A DNA stretch of 64,000 bases, taken from positions 47,075-111,074 of the forward strand of contig NZ_WKKH01000016.1 of assembly GCF_009674725.1 (NCBI RefSeq), written 5' to 3'. Under the pieces are notes generated by a model. That model did not search any database. It was not told the origin of the DNA and saw only the letters and a list, made by a program, of their open reading frames with translations. A program made the position numbers and the translations under genes. This DNA is from Pedobacter petrophilus. GTDB taxonomy: Bacteria > Bacteroidota > Bacteroidia > Sphingobacteriales > Sphingobacteriaceae. Below are positions 44,046 through 53,144 of the stretch, piece after piece (position 1 is the first letter of the stretch; every line of letters begins with the position of its first letter).

Positions 44046-44186
44046 TATAAAAATTTATGACTTATAACGGCTACGCTTAAGCGCCACATCTGGCGATCAA
44101 AAAAAGGCACTGAACTAAAAAAAGCGCCGGTAATCTGGTTCGAAAATCGAATCCACTCCAAACAAATAAACTAACCAAATTCAATT

Positions 44187-47183
44187 ATGCTAAAAAAATT
44201 ACTATCCCCTTTAGGGCGCATATTTGGACTTTTTGCCATCCTACTTTCTTTAAGTATCAGCGGCAACAGTCTATATGCCCAAACCACAAACGCAGAAATA
44301 TCAGGTGTTATTCTTGACGTAAAAGGTTCGCCAATTCCCGGTGCAACCATAAAAAATCAAAAAACATCGAAAGTCGCTATCTCAGATGGCAATGGACGAT
44401 ATAAAATTGCTGCAGCCAAAGGCGAAACTTTGGTGGTTACCTTTATTGGTTATGCACCGAAAACAGTTGTGTTAGAAAATCAAACTCAACTAAATTTTTC
44501 GCTTGCAGAAGAATCAGACAAAACACTTAACGAAGTGGTTGTAGTAGGTTATGGTACACAAAAAAGATCAGATGTAACAGGTTCTGTGGTATCTGTACCG
44601 AAAGCGAGGCTATCTCAGCTTCCGGTAACGAATGTGCTTCAATCCATAGAAGGTGCTGTTGCAGGTGTGAATGTAACTACAACTTCATCTGTACCGGGTA
44701 GCCAGCCAAATGCATTAATCAGGGGCCAAAACTCTATTACAGCAAGCAGTGGACCATACGTTGTTGTAGATGGGGTACCATTAAGTAAAACAGGCGGTTC
44801 ATTAAATGACATCAACCCGAACGATATTGCATCTGTAGAAGTTTTAAAAGACGCGAGTGCTACAGCAATTTATGGCACAAATGGTTCTAATGGAGTTATT
44901 TTAATTACAACTAAAAGAGGAACATCCGGTAAACCTGTTATTCGTTACAGTGGTTATGCAGGTATAGATAATTTAGCTCATATTTTAGAACCCCGTAGCG
45001 GTGCAGAATATGTTCAGAAATATGCCGATTTCCTGAAACAAACCAACCAGACGCAAACCAAACCGGTGCCGAATAATGGTGAACTTGCAGCCTATAATGC
45101 TGGTACAACCACTGATTGGATAGCTGAATCTACGCAACAGGGTAAAATCCAGGATCATAATTTAAGCATTTCTGGAGGATCTCCCGATGTAAAATACTTC
45201 ATTTCTGGTGATTATCTTGATCAAAAAGGCGTAATTAAAGGGTATCAGTTTAACCGTGTGAGTTTAAGGTCAAACTTAGATATCAATGTAACGAGTTTTT
45301 TAACAGTAGGTACTTCTTTATTTTTAACCAGTAATAAGTTTGATGGTGGAAGGGCAAATTTGCTACTGGCAAGCGCAATGAGTCCGTATGGACAGGAATA
45401 TAATCCAAACGGATCTTACAAGATTTTCCCAATGGAGCCTGAATTATTATACACCAATCCATTATTGGGCTTAAATACTACGCAGATTAGCAGAACAACA
45501 AACATTAATGGCAATGGTTATGCTGAGATTAAGTTTCCTGGTGTTTTAACGGGATTAAAATATAGATTTAATGCAGGATATACTTATTTCCCTGAAAGAA
45601 GAGGCAGTTATGTGGGGCGTTTAGCCAACGATTTAAATGGTACAGCAAGTAGTTTTAATGCTTCTACAAATAGTTATACCATTGAGAATATCTTAACCTA
45701 TTCTAAAGATATTGAAAAACACCATTTCGATTTTACGGCTTTATACAGTTCACAGGAACGTAAATATAATTCAACTACTGCAGGTGCTGTCGGTTTTATC
45801 AATGATGAATTAGGATTAGATAATATTGGTGCTGGTGCTACACAAACTAGTGGCTCTTATCGGGATAGATATGGATTAAATTCACAAATGGGACGTTTAT
45901 TTTACTCCTATGATAGCCGTTATTTATTAACTTTAACTGCTCGTAGAGATGGTTCATCTGTCTTTGGTTCTAATACAACTAAATACGGCGTTTTCCCATC
46001 AGCAGCTATTGGCTGGAATATTACCAATGAAAGCTTTATGAAAAGCATCAAAGCGATCAATAACCTGAAATTGAGACTTTCTTACGGTAAAACGGGTAAT
46101 GAGGCAGTTGATGTTTATAAAACAATTACAACAGAAGGCTCTGTTCGCTTTCCTTTTAATGGCATAAGTACAATTGGGGTAATTCCTAATAACTTAGGTA
46201 ATTCTTCATTATTATGGGAAACTACAAAAACTGCAAATATTGGTTTAGATTTTGGAATCTTGAATAACAGAATTTCTGGAACCATAGAAGCTTATCAAAA
46301 TAAAACGAGCGGTTTATTATTGAAAAGAAGCTTACCTATTATAACTGGTTATGGTAATGTACTGGGAAATATAGGCAAAACTACAAATAAGGGCTTGGAG
46401 CTAACTCTAAACACTCAAAACTTTACAGGCAAAGATTTCCGTTGGGAAACCATGGTTGTTTTTGCAACCAATAAAAATAAAATTACCGATTTGTATGGTG
46501 ATGGTAAAGACGATTTAGGAAACACATGGTTTTTAGGAAAACCAATCAGCGTTATTTACGATTACAAAATGACTGGCATTTGGCAAACGGGAGAGGATGC
46601 GTCTAAGCAAGATCCAACAGCCAAACCAGGTAGTTTGAAATTTGCCGATTTAAATGGTGATGGTAAAATAACTGGTGATGGTGATAGGATGATTTTAGGT
46701 CAAACGGCACCAAAATGGACTGGAGGGTTAACGAATACTTTTCACTACAAAAATGTTAACCTGAGCATTTTTATTCAAACTGCTCAGGGCATGACGAAAA
46801 ACAATCAGGATTTAACTTATGGCGATGAAACTGGCAGAAGAAATACCCCTGCAGAAATTGGTTACTGGACTCCGGAGAATCAAAGCCAAACCCGCCCGGC
46901 GTTATCTTACAACAATACTTTAGGCTACGGTTATGCATCTGATGCCAGTTACACCCGGATTAAAGATGTGACTTTAAGTTATGTTTTTTCACAAAATCTT
47001 TTGGATAAGCTTCATTTAGGCAGCTTAACCGTTTATGCAAGCGGACGTAACCTGCATACTTTTACTAATTGGGTTGGTTGGGATCCTGAAAATAATTATT
47101 CTTCAAGAGGATCTGGCGACTGGACCAATAACTACCCTTTAACAAGAACTTTCGTTCTCGGTTTAAATGTTTCATTACGTTAA
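44187..47183 (+). CDS. SusC-like TonB-linked outer membrane protein
   Basis: A 998-residue outer-membrane importer. It has a signal peptide (about 1-31, ending S-L-Y-A-Q), then a carboxypeptidase-D-regulatory-like domain (about 36-110). The SusC signature L-N-E-V-V-V-V-G-Y-G-T-Q-K (about 114-126) leads into the plug (P-Y-V-V-V-D-G-V-P-L and S-V-E-V-L-K-D-A-S-A-T-A-I-Y-G), and the 22-strand barrel fills the rest up to F-V-L-G-L-N-V-S-L-R. With the SusD partner 11 bases downstream it imports oligosaccharides with TonB energy. Neighbouring araBDA and a GH35 enzyme suggest an arabino- or galacto-oligosaccharide. Confidence 0.95.
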   Translation: MLKKLLSPLGRIFGLFAILLSLSISGNSLYAQTTNAEISGVILDVKGSPIPGATIKNQKTSKVAISDGNGRYKIAAAKGETLVVTFIGYAPKTVVLENQTQLNFSLAEESDKTLNEVVVVGYGTQKRSDVTGSVVSVPKARLSQLPVTNVLQSIEGAVAGVNVTTTSSVPGSQPNALIRGQNSITASSGPYVVVDGVPLSKTGGSLNDINPNDIASVEVLKDASATAIYGTNGSNGVILITTKRGTSGKPVIRYSGYAGIDNLAHILEPRSGAEYVQKYADFLKQTNQTQTKPVPNNGELAAYNAGTTTDWIAESTQQGKIQDHNLSISGGSPDVKYFISGDYLDQKGVIKGYQFNRVSLRSNLDINVTSFLTVGTSLFLTSNKFDGGRANLLLASAMSPYGQEYNPNGSYKIFPMEPELLYTNPLLGLNTTQISRTTNINGNGYAEIKFPGVLTGLKYRFNAGYTYFPERRGSYVGRLANDLNGTASSFNASTNSYTIENILTYSKDIEKHHFDFTALYSSQERKYNSTTAGAVGFINDELGLDNIGAGATQTSGSYRDRYGLNSQMGRLFYSYDSRYLLTLTARRDGSSVFGSNTTKYGVFPSAAIGWNITNESFMKSIKAINNLKLRLSYGKTGNEAVDVYKTITTEGSVRFPFNGISTIGVIPNNLGNSSLLWETTKTANIGLDFGILNNRISGTIEAYQNKTSGLLLKRSLPIITGYGNVLGNIGKTTNKGLELTLNTQNFTGKDFRWETMVVFATNKNKITDLYGDGKDDLGNTWFLGKPISVIYDYKMTGIWQTGEDASKQDPTAKPGSLKFADLNGDGKITGDGDRMILGQTAPKWTGGLTNTFHYKNVNLSIFIQTAQGMTKNNQDLTYGDETGRRNTPAEIGYWTPENQSQTRPALSYNNTLGYGYASDASYTRIKDVTLSYVFSQNLLDKLHLGSLTVYASGRNLHTFTNWVGWDPENNYSSRGSGDWTNNYPLTRTFVLGLNVSLR

Positions 47184-47194
47184 TCATCATCATC

Positions 47195-48820
47195 ATGAAA
47201 AAATATATAACCATTATAACATCACTCACTTTTGCAATTTTTGCATTTTCATCCTGCAAAAAAGCATTTTTGGATGAAAAACCATTTTCTTCATACACAC
47301 CGTTAACCCTTACCGATTCGCTTGGTTTTGAGGCTTCATTAATTGGTTTGTATAACCACACCGGTACCATATTTTCTTGGTCTGACCAGCAGGGCTGGTC
47401 AAGCGTTTGGCAAGTAGGAACAGATGTTGCCAATGCAACAAATAACCAGCAAGGTGTAGAAATACCTTACTACAATTACGCAACATTAGCATCCACAGAT
47501 GGCGGCGCGGCACGAGCCTGGAACAGAAATTACATCATGGTAAATTTAACGAATATCATTGTAGATGGAATAGAAAATCCAAGTACCACAACAATAAGTG
47601 CAAATGGTAAAAACCTGATTAGTGCTGAGGCTAAATTTTTCAGGGCTTATGCGTATAACAACCTGGCAACCCTATTTGGAGGTGTACCCTTAATTACACA
47701 CGCCTTATCTGGTCCAAAAATCGATTTTGTTAGGGCACCAATAGCAGATGTAAACGATTTTATCGTGGCAGATTTAGTTTTTGCTGCTGCAAATCTTCCA
47801 GATATTGAGGCCGTAAAAAACAATACCAAAGGCAAAATGTATGGTAGAGCCAATAAATTTATGGCCATGCAGCTTTTAGCAGAAGTTTATTTAAGAATAG
47901 GCAAACCAGATTTGGCTGAGCAACAGGCACAGGCCATAATCAACAGTGGTAAATTTAACTTAATTAAAAGTCGTTACGGTGTAAAAACAAGCCAGGCGGG
48001 AGACTACTATTCAGACATGTTCCTATACGGAAACCAGAGAAGATCACAAGGAAATACAGAAGTCATTTGGGTATTAGAGCAAGAAAATCCTAATACCGTT
48101 GTGGGTGGTAGTACCGATAGCCCACAGCAAAGAAGGGTTTGGGGTGCAGCTTACTATAATATTGCCGGTATGGCAGTGGCCGATTCATTAGGTGGTCGTT
48201 CGATTGGTAGATTGCGTTTGAGCAACTGGGTACTCTATGGTTTGTATAAAGGAAACGATATCCGTAACTCTCAATACAATATCCGTAGAAAATACTATTA
48301 TAACGATCCAAACCCAATATATGCGGCAAGATATGGCAAACAAGTTCCATTCACTGGTCCCGATACTTTAATTAACATTTGCCCAAGTACCACCAAGTGG
48401 GGCGCTTTTGATCCTAATGATACTTTTGGATATGCCATGATTAAAGATTTTATCTTAATGCGGTTAGGCGAAACATATCTTTTACTTGCCGAAGCACAGG
48501 TAGCGCAAGGTAAAACAGCACAGGCAGCTACTTCTATTAATGTACTAAGAACAAGGGCAAATGCCGCTCAGGTTACTGCCGCAGAAATGACAAAAGATTT
48601 CATTCTTGACGAAAGAGCAAGAGAGCTGATTGGTGAAGAAAACAGGAGAATGACTTTAATGAGGACCGGAACTTTGGTAGAACGTGCGCTTCGTTTAAAC
48701 TCGAACGATGCCTCTAAACCCATTACAGGCTTAACTACAAAAGCGTTGTTATTGCCAATTCCATTAAATGAGATCCAGTTGAACAAGGATGCGGTATTAA
48801 CGCAAAATCCGGGTTACTAA
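47195..48820 (+). CDS. SusD/RagB-like surface glycan-binding lipoprotein
   Basis: A 541-residue lipoprotein. The signal peptide ends in the lipobox F-S-S-C (Cys21) followed by K-K-A-F-L-D-E-K-P. SusD landmarks are A-E-A-K-F-F-R-A-Y-A-Y-N-N-L, the R-A-N-K-F-M-A-M-Q-L-L-A-E-V-Y-L helix, and the C-terminal block L-R-L-G-E-T-Y-L-L-L-A-E-A-Q, D-E-R-A-R-E-L and L-L-P-I-P. It forms the lid of the SusC transporter. Only 11 bases separate the pair. Confidence 0.95.
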   Translation: MKKYITIITSLTFAIFAFSSCKKAFLDEKPFSSYTPLTLTDSLGFEASLIGLYNHTGTIFSWSDQQGWSSVWQVGTDVANATNNQQGVEIPYYNYATLASTDGGAARAWNRNYIMVNLTNIIVDGIENPSTTTISANGKNLISAEAKFFRAYAYNNLATLFGGVPLITHALSGPKIDFVRAPIADVNDFIVADLVFAAANLPDIEAVKNNTKGKMYGRANKFMAMQLLAEVYLRIGKPDLAEQQAQAIINSGKFNLIKSRYGVKTSQAGDYYSDMFLYGNQRRSQGNTEVIWVLEQENPNTVVGGSTDSPQQRRVWGAAYYNIAGMAVADSLGGRSIGRLRLSNWVLYGLYKGNDIRNSQYNIRRKYYYNDPNPIYAARYGKQVPFTGPDTLINICPSTTKWGAFDPNDTFGYAMIKDFILMRLGETYLLLAEAQVAQGKTAQAATSINVLRTRANAAQVTAAEMTKDFILDERARELIGEENRRMTLMRTGTLVERALRLNSNDASKPITGLTTKALLLPIPLNEIQLNKDAVLTQNPGY

Positions 48821-48840
48821 AAAGAAAGTTGGTTAGTTTT

Positions 48841-48864
48841 TCGGGTCGTCTGCGGATGGCCCGA
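48841..48864 (+). terminator. Weak hairpin after SusD
   Basis: cgggtcgtc and gatggcccg pair over nine positions with G-U pairs and a tgcg loop. The following run is T-rich but broken (attattattctt), so it may only partly stop transcription before GH35. Confidence 0.5.
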
Positions 48865-48915
48865 TTATTATTCTTCCCAACAAAATACGCCTCTGATACA
48901 CTACCATACTTCTAA

Positions 48916-50745
48916 ATGAAAAACAGATTATTATTAATTACCTTGTTGTGCCTTTCGCTTCAGGGATTTAGCCAGCAGGCAAAACACACTTTTAAATTAG
49001 GCGAAGCTCAGTTTCTGCTGGATGATCAGCCCTTTCAAATTATTTCAGGAGAGATTCATTACCCACGTGTGCCACGCGAAGCCTGGAGGGCAAGAATGAA
49101 AATGGCTAAAGCCATGGGCTTAAACACCATCGGAACTTACGTTTTCTGGAACCTGCACGAACCTGAAAAGGGAAAGTTTGATTTTTCCGGAAATAACGAC
49201 ATTGCCGCTTTCGTTAAAATTGCGACCGAAGAAGGTTTATGGGTAATCCTCAGACCCAGCCCCTATGTTTGCGCAGAGTGGGAGTTTGGTGGCTATCCTT
49301 ATTGGTTACTTACCGAAAAAGGGCTGGAAGTACGAAGCAAGGAAAAACAATATCTCGAAGAATATAGAAAATACATTATCGAAGTTGGAAAGCAACTGGC
49401 GCCGTTGCAAATTAATCACGGTGGCAATGTTTTAATGGTTCAGGTGGAGAATGAATATGGTTCTTACGCTGCAGATAAAGAATATTTAGACATCAACAGA
49501 AAGATGTTTATCGAAGCCGGTTTTGATGGCCTACTGTATACCTGTGATCCCGAAAGTGATATTGTTGGCGGACATTTAAAAGGTCTTTTGCCAGCCATTA
49601 ACGGGCAGGATAATCCAGAACGGGTAAAAAAAGGCATTAATCAATACCACGAAGGTAAAGGCCCCTATTTTATTGCAGAGTGGTACCCGGCCTGGTTCGA
49701 TTGGTGGGGAACGCCACATCACACGGTTCCTGTAGAAAAGTATGTAGATAAACTGGATGCGGTACTTGCTGCGGGTATTTCCATCAATATGTATATGTTT
49801 CATGGCGGTACCACAAGGGGCTTTATGAATGGTGCAAACTACAAAGATATTTCTCCCTACGAACCGCAGACCAGCAGTTATGATTATGATGCGCCTGTGG
49901 ATGAAGCCGGAAATGTAACCGAAAAATTCAGGCAGTTTAGATCGGTGATCGAAAAGCATCTTCCCAAAGGGGAAAAACTTCCGGAGATTCCAAAAAACAA
50001 GCCGAGTATGGCGATCAAACCTTTTAAGCTGACCAATAAAGTTAATGTGTTTAACGCACTTCCGAAGGCCGTTAAAAGTGAAAAACCATTAACTTTTGAA
50101 GATCTGAAACAGGATTATGGCTACGTACTTTACCGTGCCAAAATTGCCGGCGGCAGAAAAGGTTTGCTGCAGGTAAAACAGTTGAGGGATTATGCCCTGG
50201 TATTTGTAAATCAAAAGCGGGTAGGAATTTTAGACCGCAGAACATTACTGGATAGCCTGGAAATGCAATTGCCGGCAGGAGAGGTGCAGCTTGATATTTT
50301 TGTAGAGAATATGGGAAGGATCAATTTTGGCAAGTACCTGCTCGATAACAAAAAAGGCATTACCGAACGTGTATCTTTCGCCGGAACAGAAGTTAAAAAC
50401 TGGGAAATATTCAGTTTGCCTTTTAATCATATCGATGCCGTTACTGCAAAATCTCAGTCTGGTTTAAAAACAGGGGACGGACCAGTAATTCAAAAAGGAA
50501 CTTTTAAATTAAGCAAAGCTGAAGATACGTATCTGGATATGACCAATTGGGGGAAAGGTGTGGTTTGGTTAAACGGGCACAATTTAGGTAAATATTGGTC
50601 TATCGGACCACAGCAGACTATTTATGTGCCGAAAGAGTGGTTGAAAGTAGGGGTGAATGAGATTTCCGTTTTGGAATTACTTAGGCCAGAGAAAAATGAG
50701 CTTGAAGCCAGAACAACACCAATTTTAGATCAGGTGAGAAAATAA
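48916..50745 (+). CDS. GH35 beta-galactosidase, secreted
   Basis: A 609-residue protein with a signal peptide (about 1-20, ending G-F-S-Q). The N-terminal TIM barrel carries G-E-I-H-Y-P-R-V-P and Y-V-F-W-N-L-H-E-P. The acid/base is Glu180 in Q-V-E-N-E-Y-G-S-Y and the nucleophile is Glu255 in F-I-A-E-W-Y-P-A-W. Two C-terminal jelly rolls follow (W-L-N-G-H-N-L-G-K-Y-W). It removes terminal beta-galactose from oligosaccharides. Being behind SusCD it probably acts in the periplasm on the imported glycan, such as galactan side chains. A clear terminator follows. Confidence 0.94.
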   Translation: MKNRLLLITLLCLSLQGFSQQAKHTFKLGEAQFLLDDQPFQIISGEIHYPRVPREAWRARMKMAKAMGLNTIGTYVFWNLHEPEKGKFDFSGNNDIAAFVKIATEEGLWVILRPSPYVCAEWEFGGYPYWLLTEKGLEVRSKEKQYLEEYRKYIIEVGKQLAPLQINHGGNVLMVQVENEYGSYAADKEYLDINRKMFIEAGFDGLLYTCDPESDIVGGHLKGLLPAINGQDNPERVKKGINQYHEGKGPYFIAEWYPAWFDWWGTPHHTVPVEKYVDKLDAVLAAGISINMYMFHGGTTRGFMNGANYKDISPYEPQTSSYDYDAPVDEAGNVTEKFRQFRSVIEKHLPKGEKLPEIPKNKPSMAIKPFKLTNKVNVFNALPKAVKSEKPLTFEDLKQDYGYVLYRAKIAGGRKGLLQVKQLRDYALVFVNQKRVGILDRRTLLDSLEMQLPAGEVQLDIFVENMGRINFGKYLLDNKKGITERVSFAGTEVKNWEIFSLPFNHIDAVTAKSQSGLKTGDGPVIQKGTFKLSKAEDTYLDMTNWGKGVVWLNGHNLGKYWSIGPQQTIYVPKEWLKVGVNEISVLELLRPEKNELEARTTPILDQVRK

Positions 50746-50764
50746 AAAATTAGCTGATTTTTAA

Positions 50765-50800
50765 ATGCCATTCTGATTGTTTCAGGATGGCATTTTTTTT
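50765..50800 (+). terminator. Rho-independent terminator after GH35
   Basis: atgccat and atggcat with an inner ctga/tcag stem form the hairpin, followed by eight T. It closes the SusC-SusD-GH35 unit. Confidence 0.88.
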
Positions 50801-50914
50801 AGCTGGTGTAGTATCATTCCATGGCGGCTATTCGAGGTGTCGTCCTGAATTTATTTCAGGAACTGATTGAGTGGATAAAGATGCTGAATCAAGTTAAGCA
50901 GACGATCGAGGGTC

Positions 50915-51525
50915 GCGCTGGTCCGGATCTACCTAACTGCAGATTTCTAATCTGCGGAATAGATAATTAAATATATTTCGTTACCATCTAAGAAAAAGAA
51001 GGAAATATAAGCTGAACTATATATCCAATGCTAATCCACTATTAGTCTTAATATGAATATTACACTGTTCGCGCTGGTCCGGATTTATAAATATATTTCC
51101 TTACCATCTAAGAAAAAGATGGAAATATAAGCTGAACTATAATCAAATGCTAATCCACTATTAGCCTTAATATGAATATTACACTGTTTGCGCTGGTCCG
51201 GATTTATAATCCGGATCTACCTAACTGCAGATTTCTAATCTGCGGAATAGAAATTAAATATATTTCCTTACCATCTAAGAAAAAGAAGGAAATATAAGCT
51301 GAACTATAATCAAATGCTAATCCACTATTAGCCTTAATATGAATATTACACTGTTTGCGCTGGTCCGGATTTATAATCCGGATCTACCTAACTGCAGATT
51401 TTTAATCTGCGAAATAGATAATTAAATATATTTCCTTACCATCTAAGAAAAAGAAGGACATATAAGCTGAACTATATATCAAATGCTAATCCGCTATCAG
51501 TTTTATTATAAATATTACACTGTTC
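50915..51525. repeat. Tandem array R2, four units of unequal length
   Basis: Units begin with gcgctggtccgg at 50915, 51071, 51190 and 51357 (spacings 156, 119 and 167). A full unit has ccggatttataatccgg, gcagatttctaatctgc and an atttcctt/aaggaaat pair. The second unit (119 bases) lacks the block with the second palindrome, as if deleted between short repeats. The first unit has lost part of its first palindrome. The array fills most of the 946-base gap between GH35 and the NADH dehydrogenase; no gene is seen in it. Confidence 0.88.
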
Positions 51526-51691
51526 AAGTGGTGAAAATTAGGTAATTCCTGGCATCCGCTTCGGATAAAATGAATAAATACTAACTTTATCCTTTTAAAT
51601 TTGTTCTGTTGATAACAGGCAAAAAAAGAGCGCTGATGTTCAATTAATTTGTACAATCTGAACCTGGCGTGGTTAGCATTAAAAATATTAT

Positions 51692-52954
51692 ATGAAAAAA
51701 GTTGTCATCATTGGCGGTGGCTTTGCAGGTTTAAATCTTGCTAAAAAGCTATCAAAAAGCACGTCTCATCAGGTTACCCTTGTAGATCAGCATAATTACC
51801 ATTTCTTTCCACCACTATTATATCAGGTTGGAACAGCCTTTATCGAAGCATCGAACATTATCTATCCGTTCCGTAAAATGTTTCACAACAGCAGTACGCG
51901 GTTTTTTATGGGGGTTTTGCAAGAGATTCTTCCCGCGCAGCAGCAGGTAGTAACCGATAATGGCGTGCTTGATTACGATGTTCTGGTATTGGCGATGGGA
52001 ACGGAAACTAATTTCTTCGGTAATGATCAGATTAAAGAACACGCCTTGCCGATGAAAAGTATTGATGATTCGCTGCGGATGCGGAACCACATTCTTCTTC
52101 AACTGGAAAAAGCGGTACGGTCTGAGCAGGATAGTGATAAGAAAAGGCTATCCAGTATCGTTATCGCCGGTGGCGGCCCGACAGGCGTAGAGCTTGCCGG
52201 GATGATGGCCGAAATGGGAAGTCACATCATTAAAAAAGATTATCCGGAAGCAAAATCTGGTCTGGGTAAAATCTACCTGGTAGATGGTTTACAAACCCTC
52301 TTGGCACCGATGAGTCAGAAAAGCCAGAACGAAGCCATCAAAGTACTTACAAATCTGGGTGTAGAAATTATGCTGGGTAAGCTGGTTCAGAATTACGATG
52401 GTAATGTGGTGTCACTTTCCGATGGTACACAGATTGAAGCTAGCACCCTAATCTGGGCATCTGGTGTAATTGCACGTGAAGTGCCAGGCTTGCCGAAAGA
52501 GGCGGTTGGAAAAGGAAGACGCGTTCTGGTTGATGCTTTTAACCATGTAGAAGGCCTGAAAGGGGTTTATGCCATAGGCGACCAATGTTTGCAACTTACC
52601 GATGCAGCATTTACCAACGGTCACCCTCAGCTGGCGCAGGTAGCCATTCAGCAAGGCGATTTGCTCGGTGAAAATTTAGCTGCGGTGGAGCAGGGCAAAC
52701 CGATGAAAGCTTTTAAATACAATGATAAAGGATCGATGGCGATTATTGCTAAATTCAAAGCCGTAGTAGATTTGCCTAAAGGATTTTTCAGGGGATTCTT
52801 CGCCTGGCTGGTTTGGTTGTTCATCCACATTATTCCAATTGCAGGTTTCCGTAATAAAGCAAAACTGGCATTCAACTGGTTGTGGAGTTTCATTACCAAT
52901 GATCCTACTTTACGCTTAATTATCCGCCCGGATGGCGAAGACGATAAAAAATAG
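51692..52954 (+). CDS. Type II NADH dehydrogenase-like NAD(P)/FAD oxidoreductase
   Basis: A 420-residue pyridine nucleotide-disulfide family enzyme. The FAD motif is V-V-I-I-G-G-G-F-A-G-L-N (4-15), the NAD motif is V-I-A-G-G-G-P-T-G-V-E-L-A-G (about 158-171), and the second FAD block is G-V-Y-A-I-G-D-Q. A hydrophobic, amphipathic C-terminal region (F-F-R-G-F-F-A-W-L-V-W-L-F-I-H-I-I-P, about 363-380) would attach it to the inner membrane, as in NDH-2. It passes electrons from NADH to quinone without pumping. It is a housekeeping-type gene unrelated to the glycan loci. Confidence 0.88.
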   Translation: MKKVVIIGGGFAGLNLAKKLSKSTSHQVTLVDQHNYHFFPPLLYQVGTAFIEASNIIYPFRKMFHNSSTRFFMGVLQEILPAQQQVVTDNGVLDYDVLVLAMGTETNFFGNDQIKEHALPMKSIDDSLRMRNHILLQLEKAVRSEQDSDKKRLSSIVIAGGGPTGVELAGMMAEMGSHIIKKDYPEAKSGLGKIYLVDGLQTLLAPMSQKSQNEAIKVLTNLGVEIMLGKLVQNYDGNVVSLSDGTQIEASTLIWASGVIAREVPGLPKEAVGKGRRVLVDAFNHVEGLKGVYAIGDQCLQLTDAAFTNGHPQLAQVAIQQGDLLGENLAAVEQGKPMKAFKYNDKGSMAIIAKFKAVVDLPKGFFRGFFAWLVWLFIHIIPIAGFRNKAKLAFNWLWSFITNDPTLRLIIRPDGEDDKK

Positions 52955-53144
52955 ATTAAAACCCATTGCGCTGGTTCAACAAGTGATGAATCAGCGCAAT
53001 AATTGTGCTAGCCGAAATACCATATTTTGACAAATATTCATTTGATTTTGCCATTTTTAAAAGGATAGTAAGAAGTAGGAGACATCCGGTGTATATTGGG
53101 ATAAATAAAACCCAAGATCCTGTCTTTTAAAAATATTACGGCAA

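Noticed and set aside
44074..44100. Small hairpin cgcc-acatct-ggcg before SusC as a terminator
   Set aside because: The stem is only four pairs and is followed by A, not T, on the coding strand.
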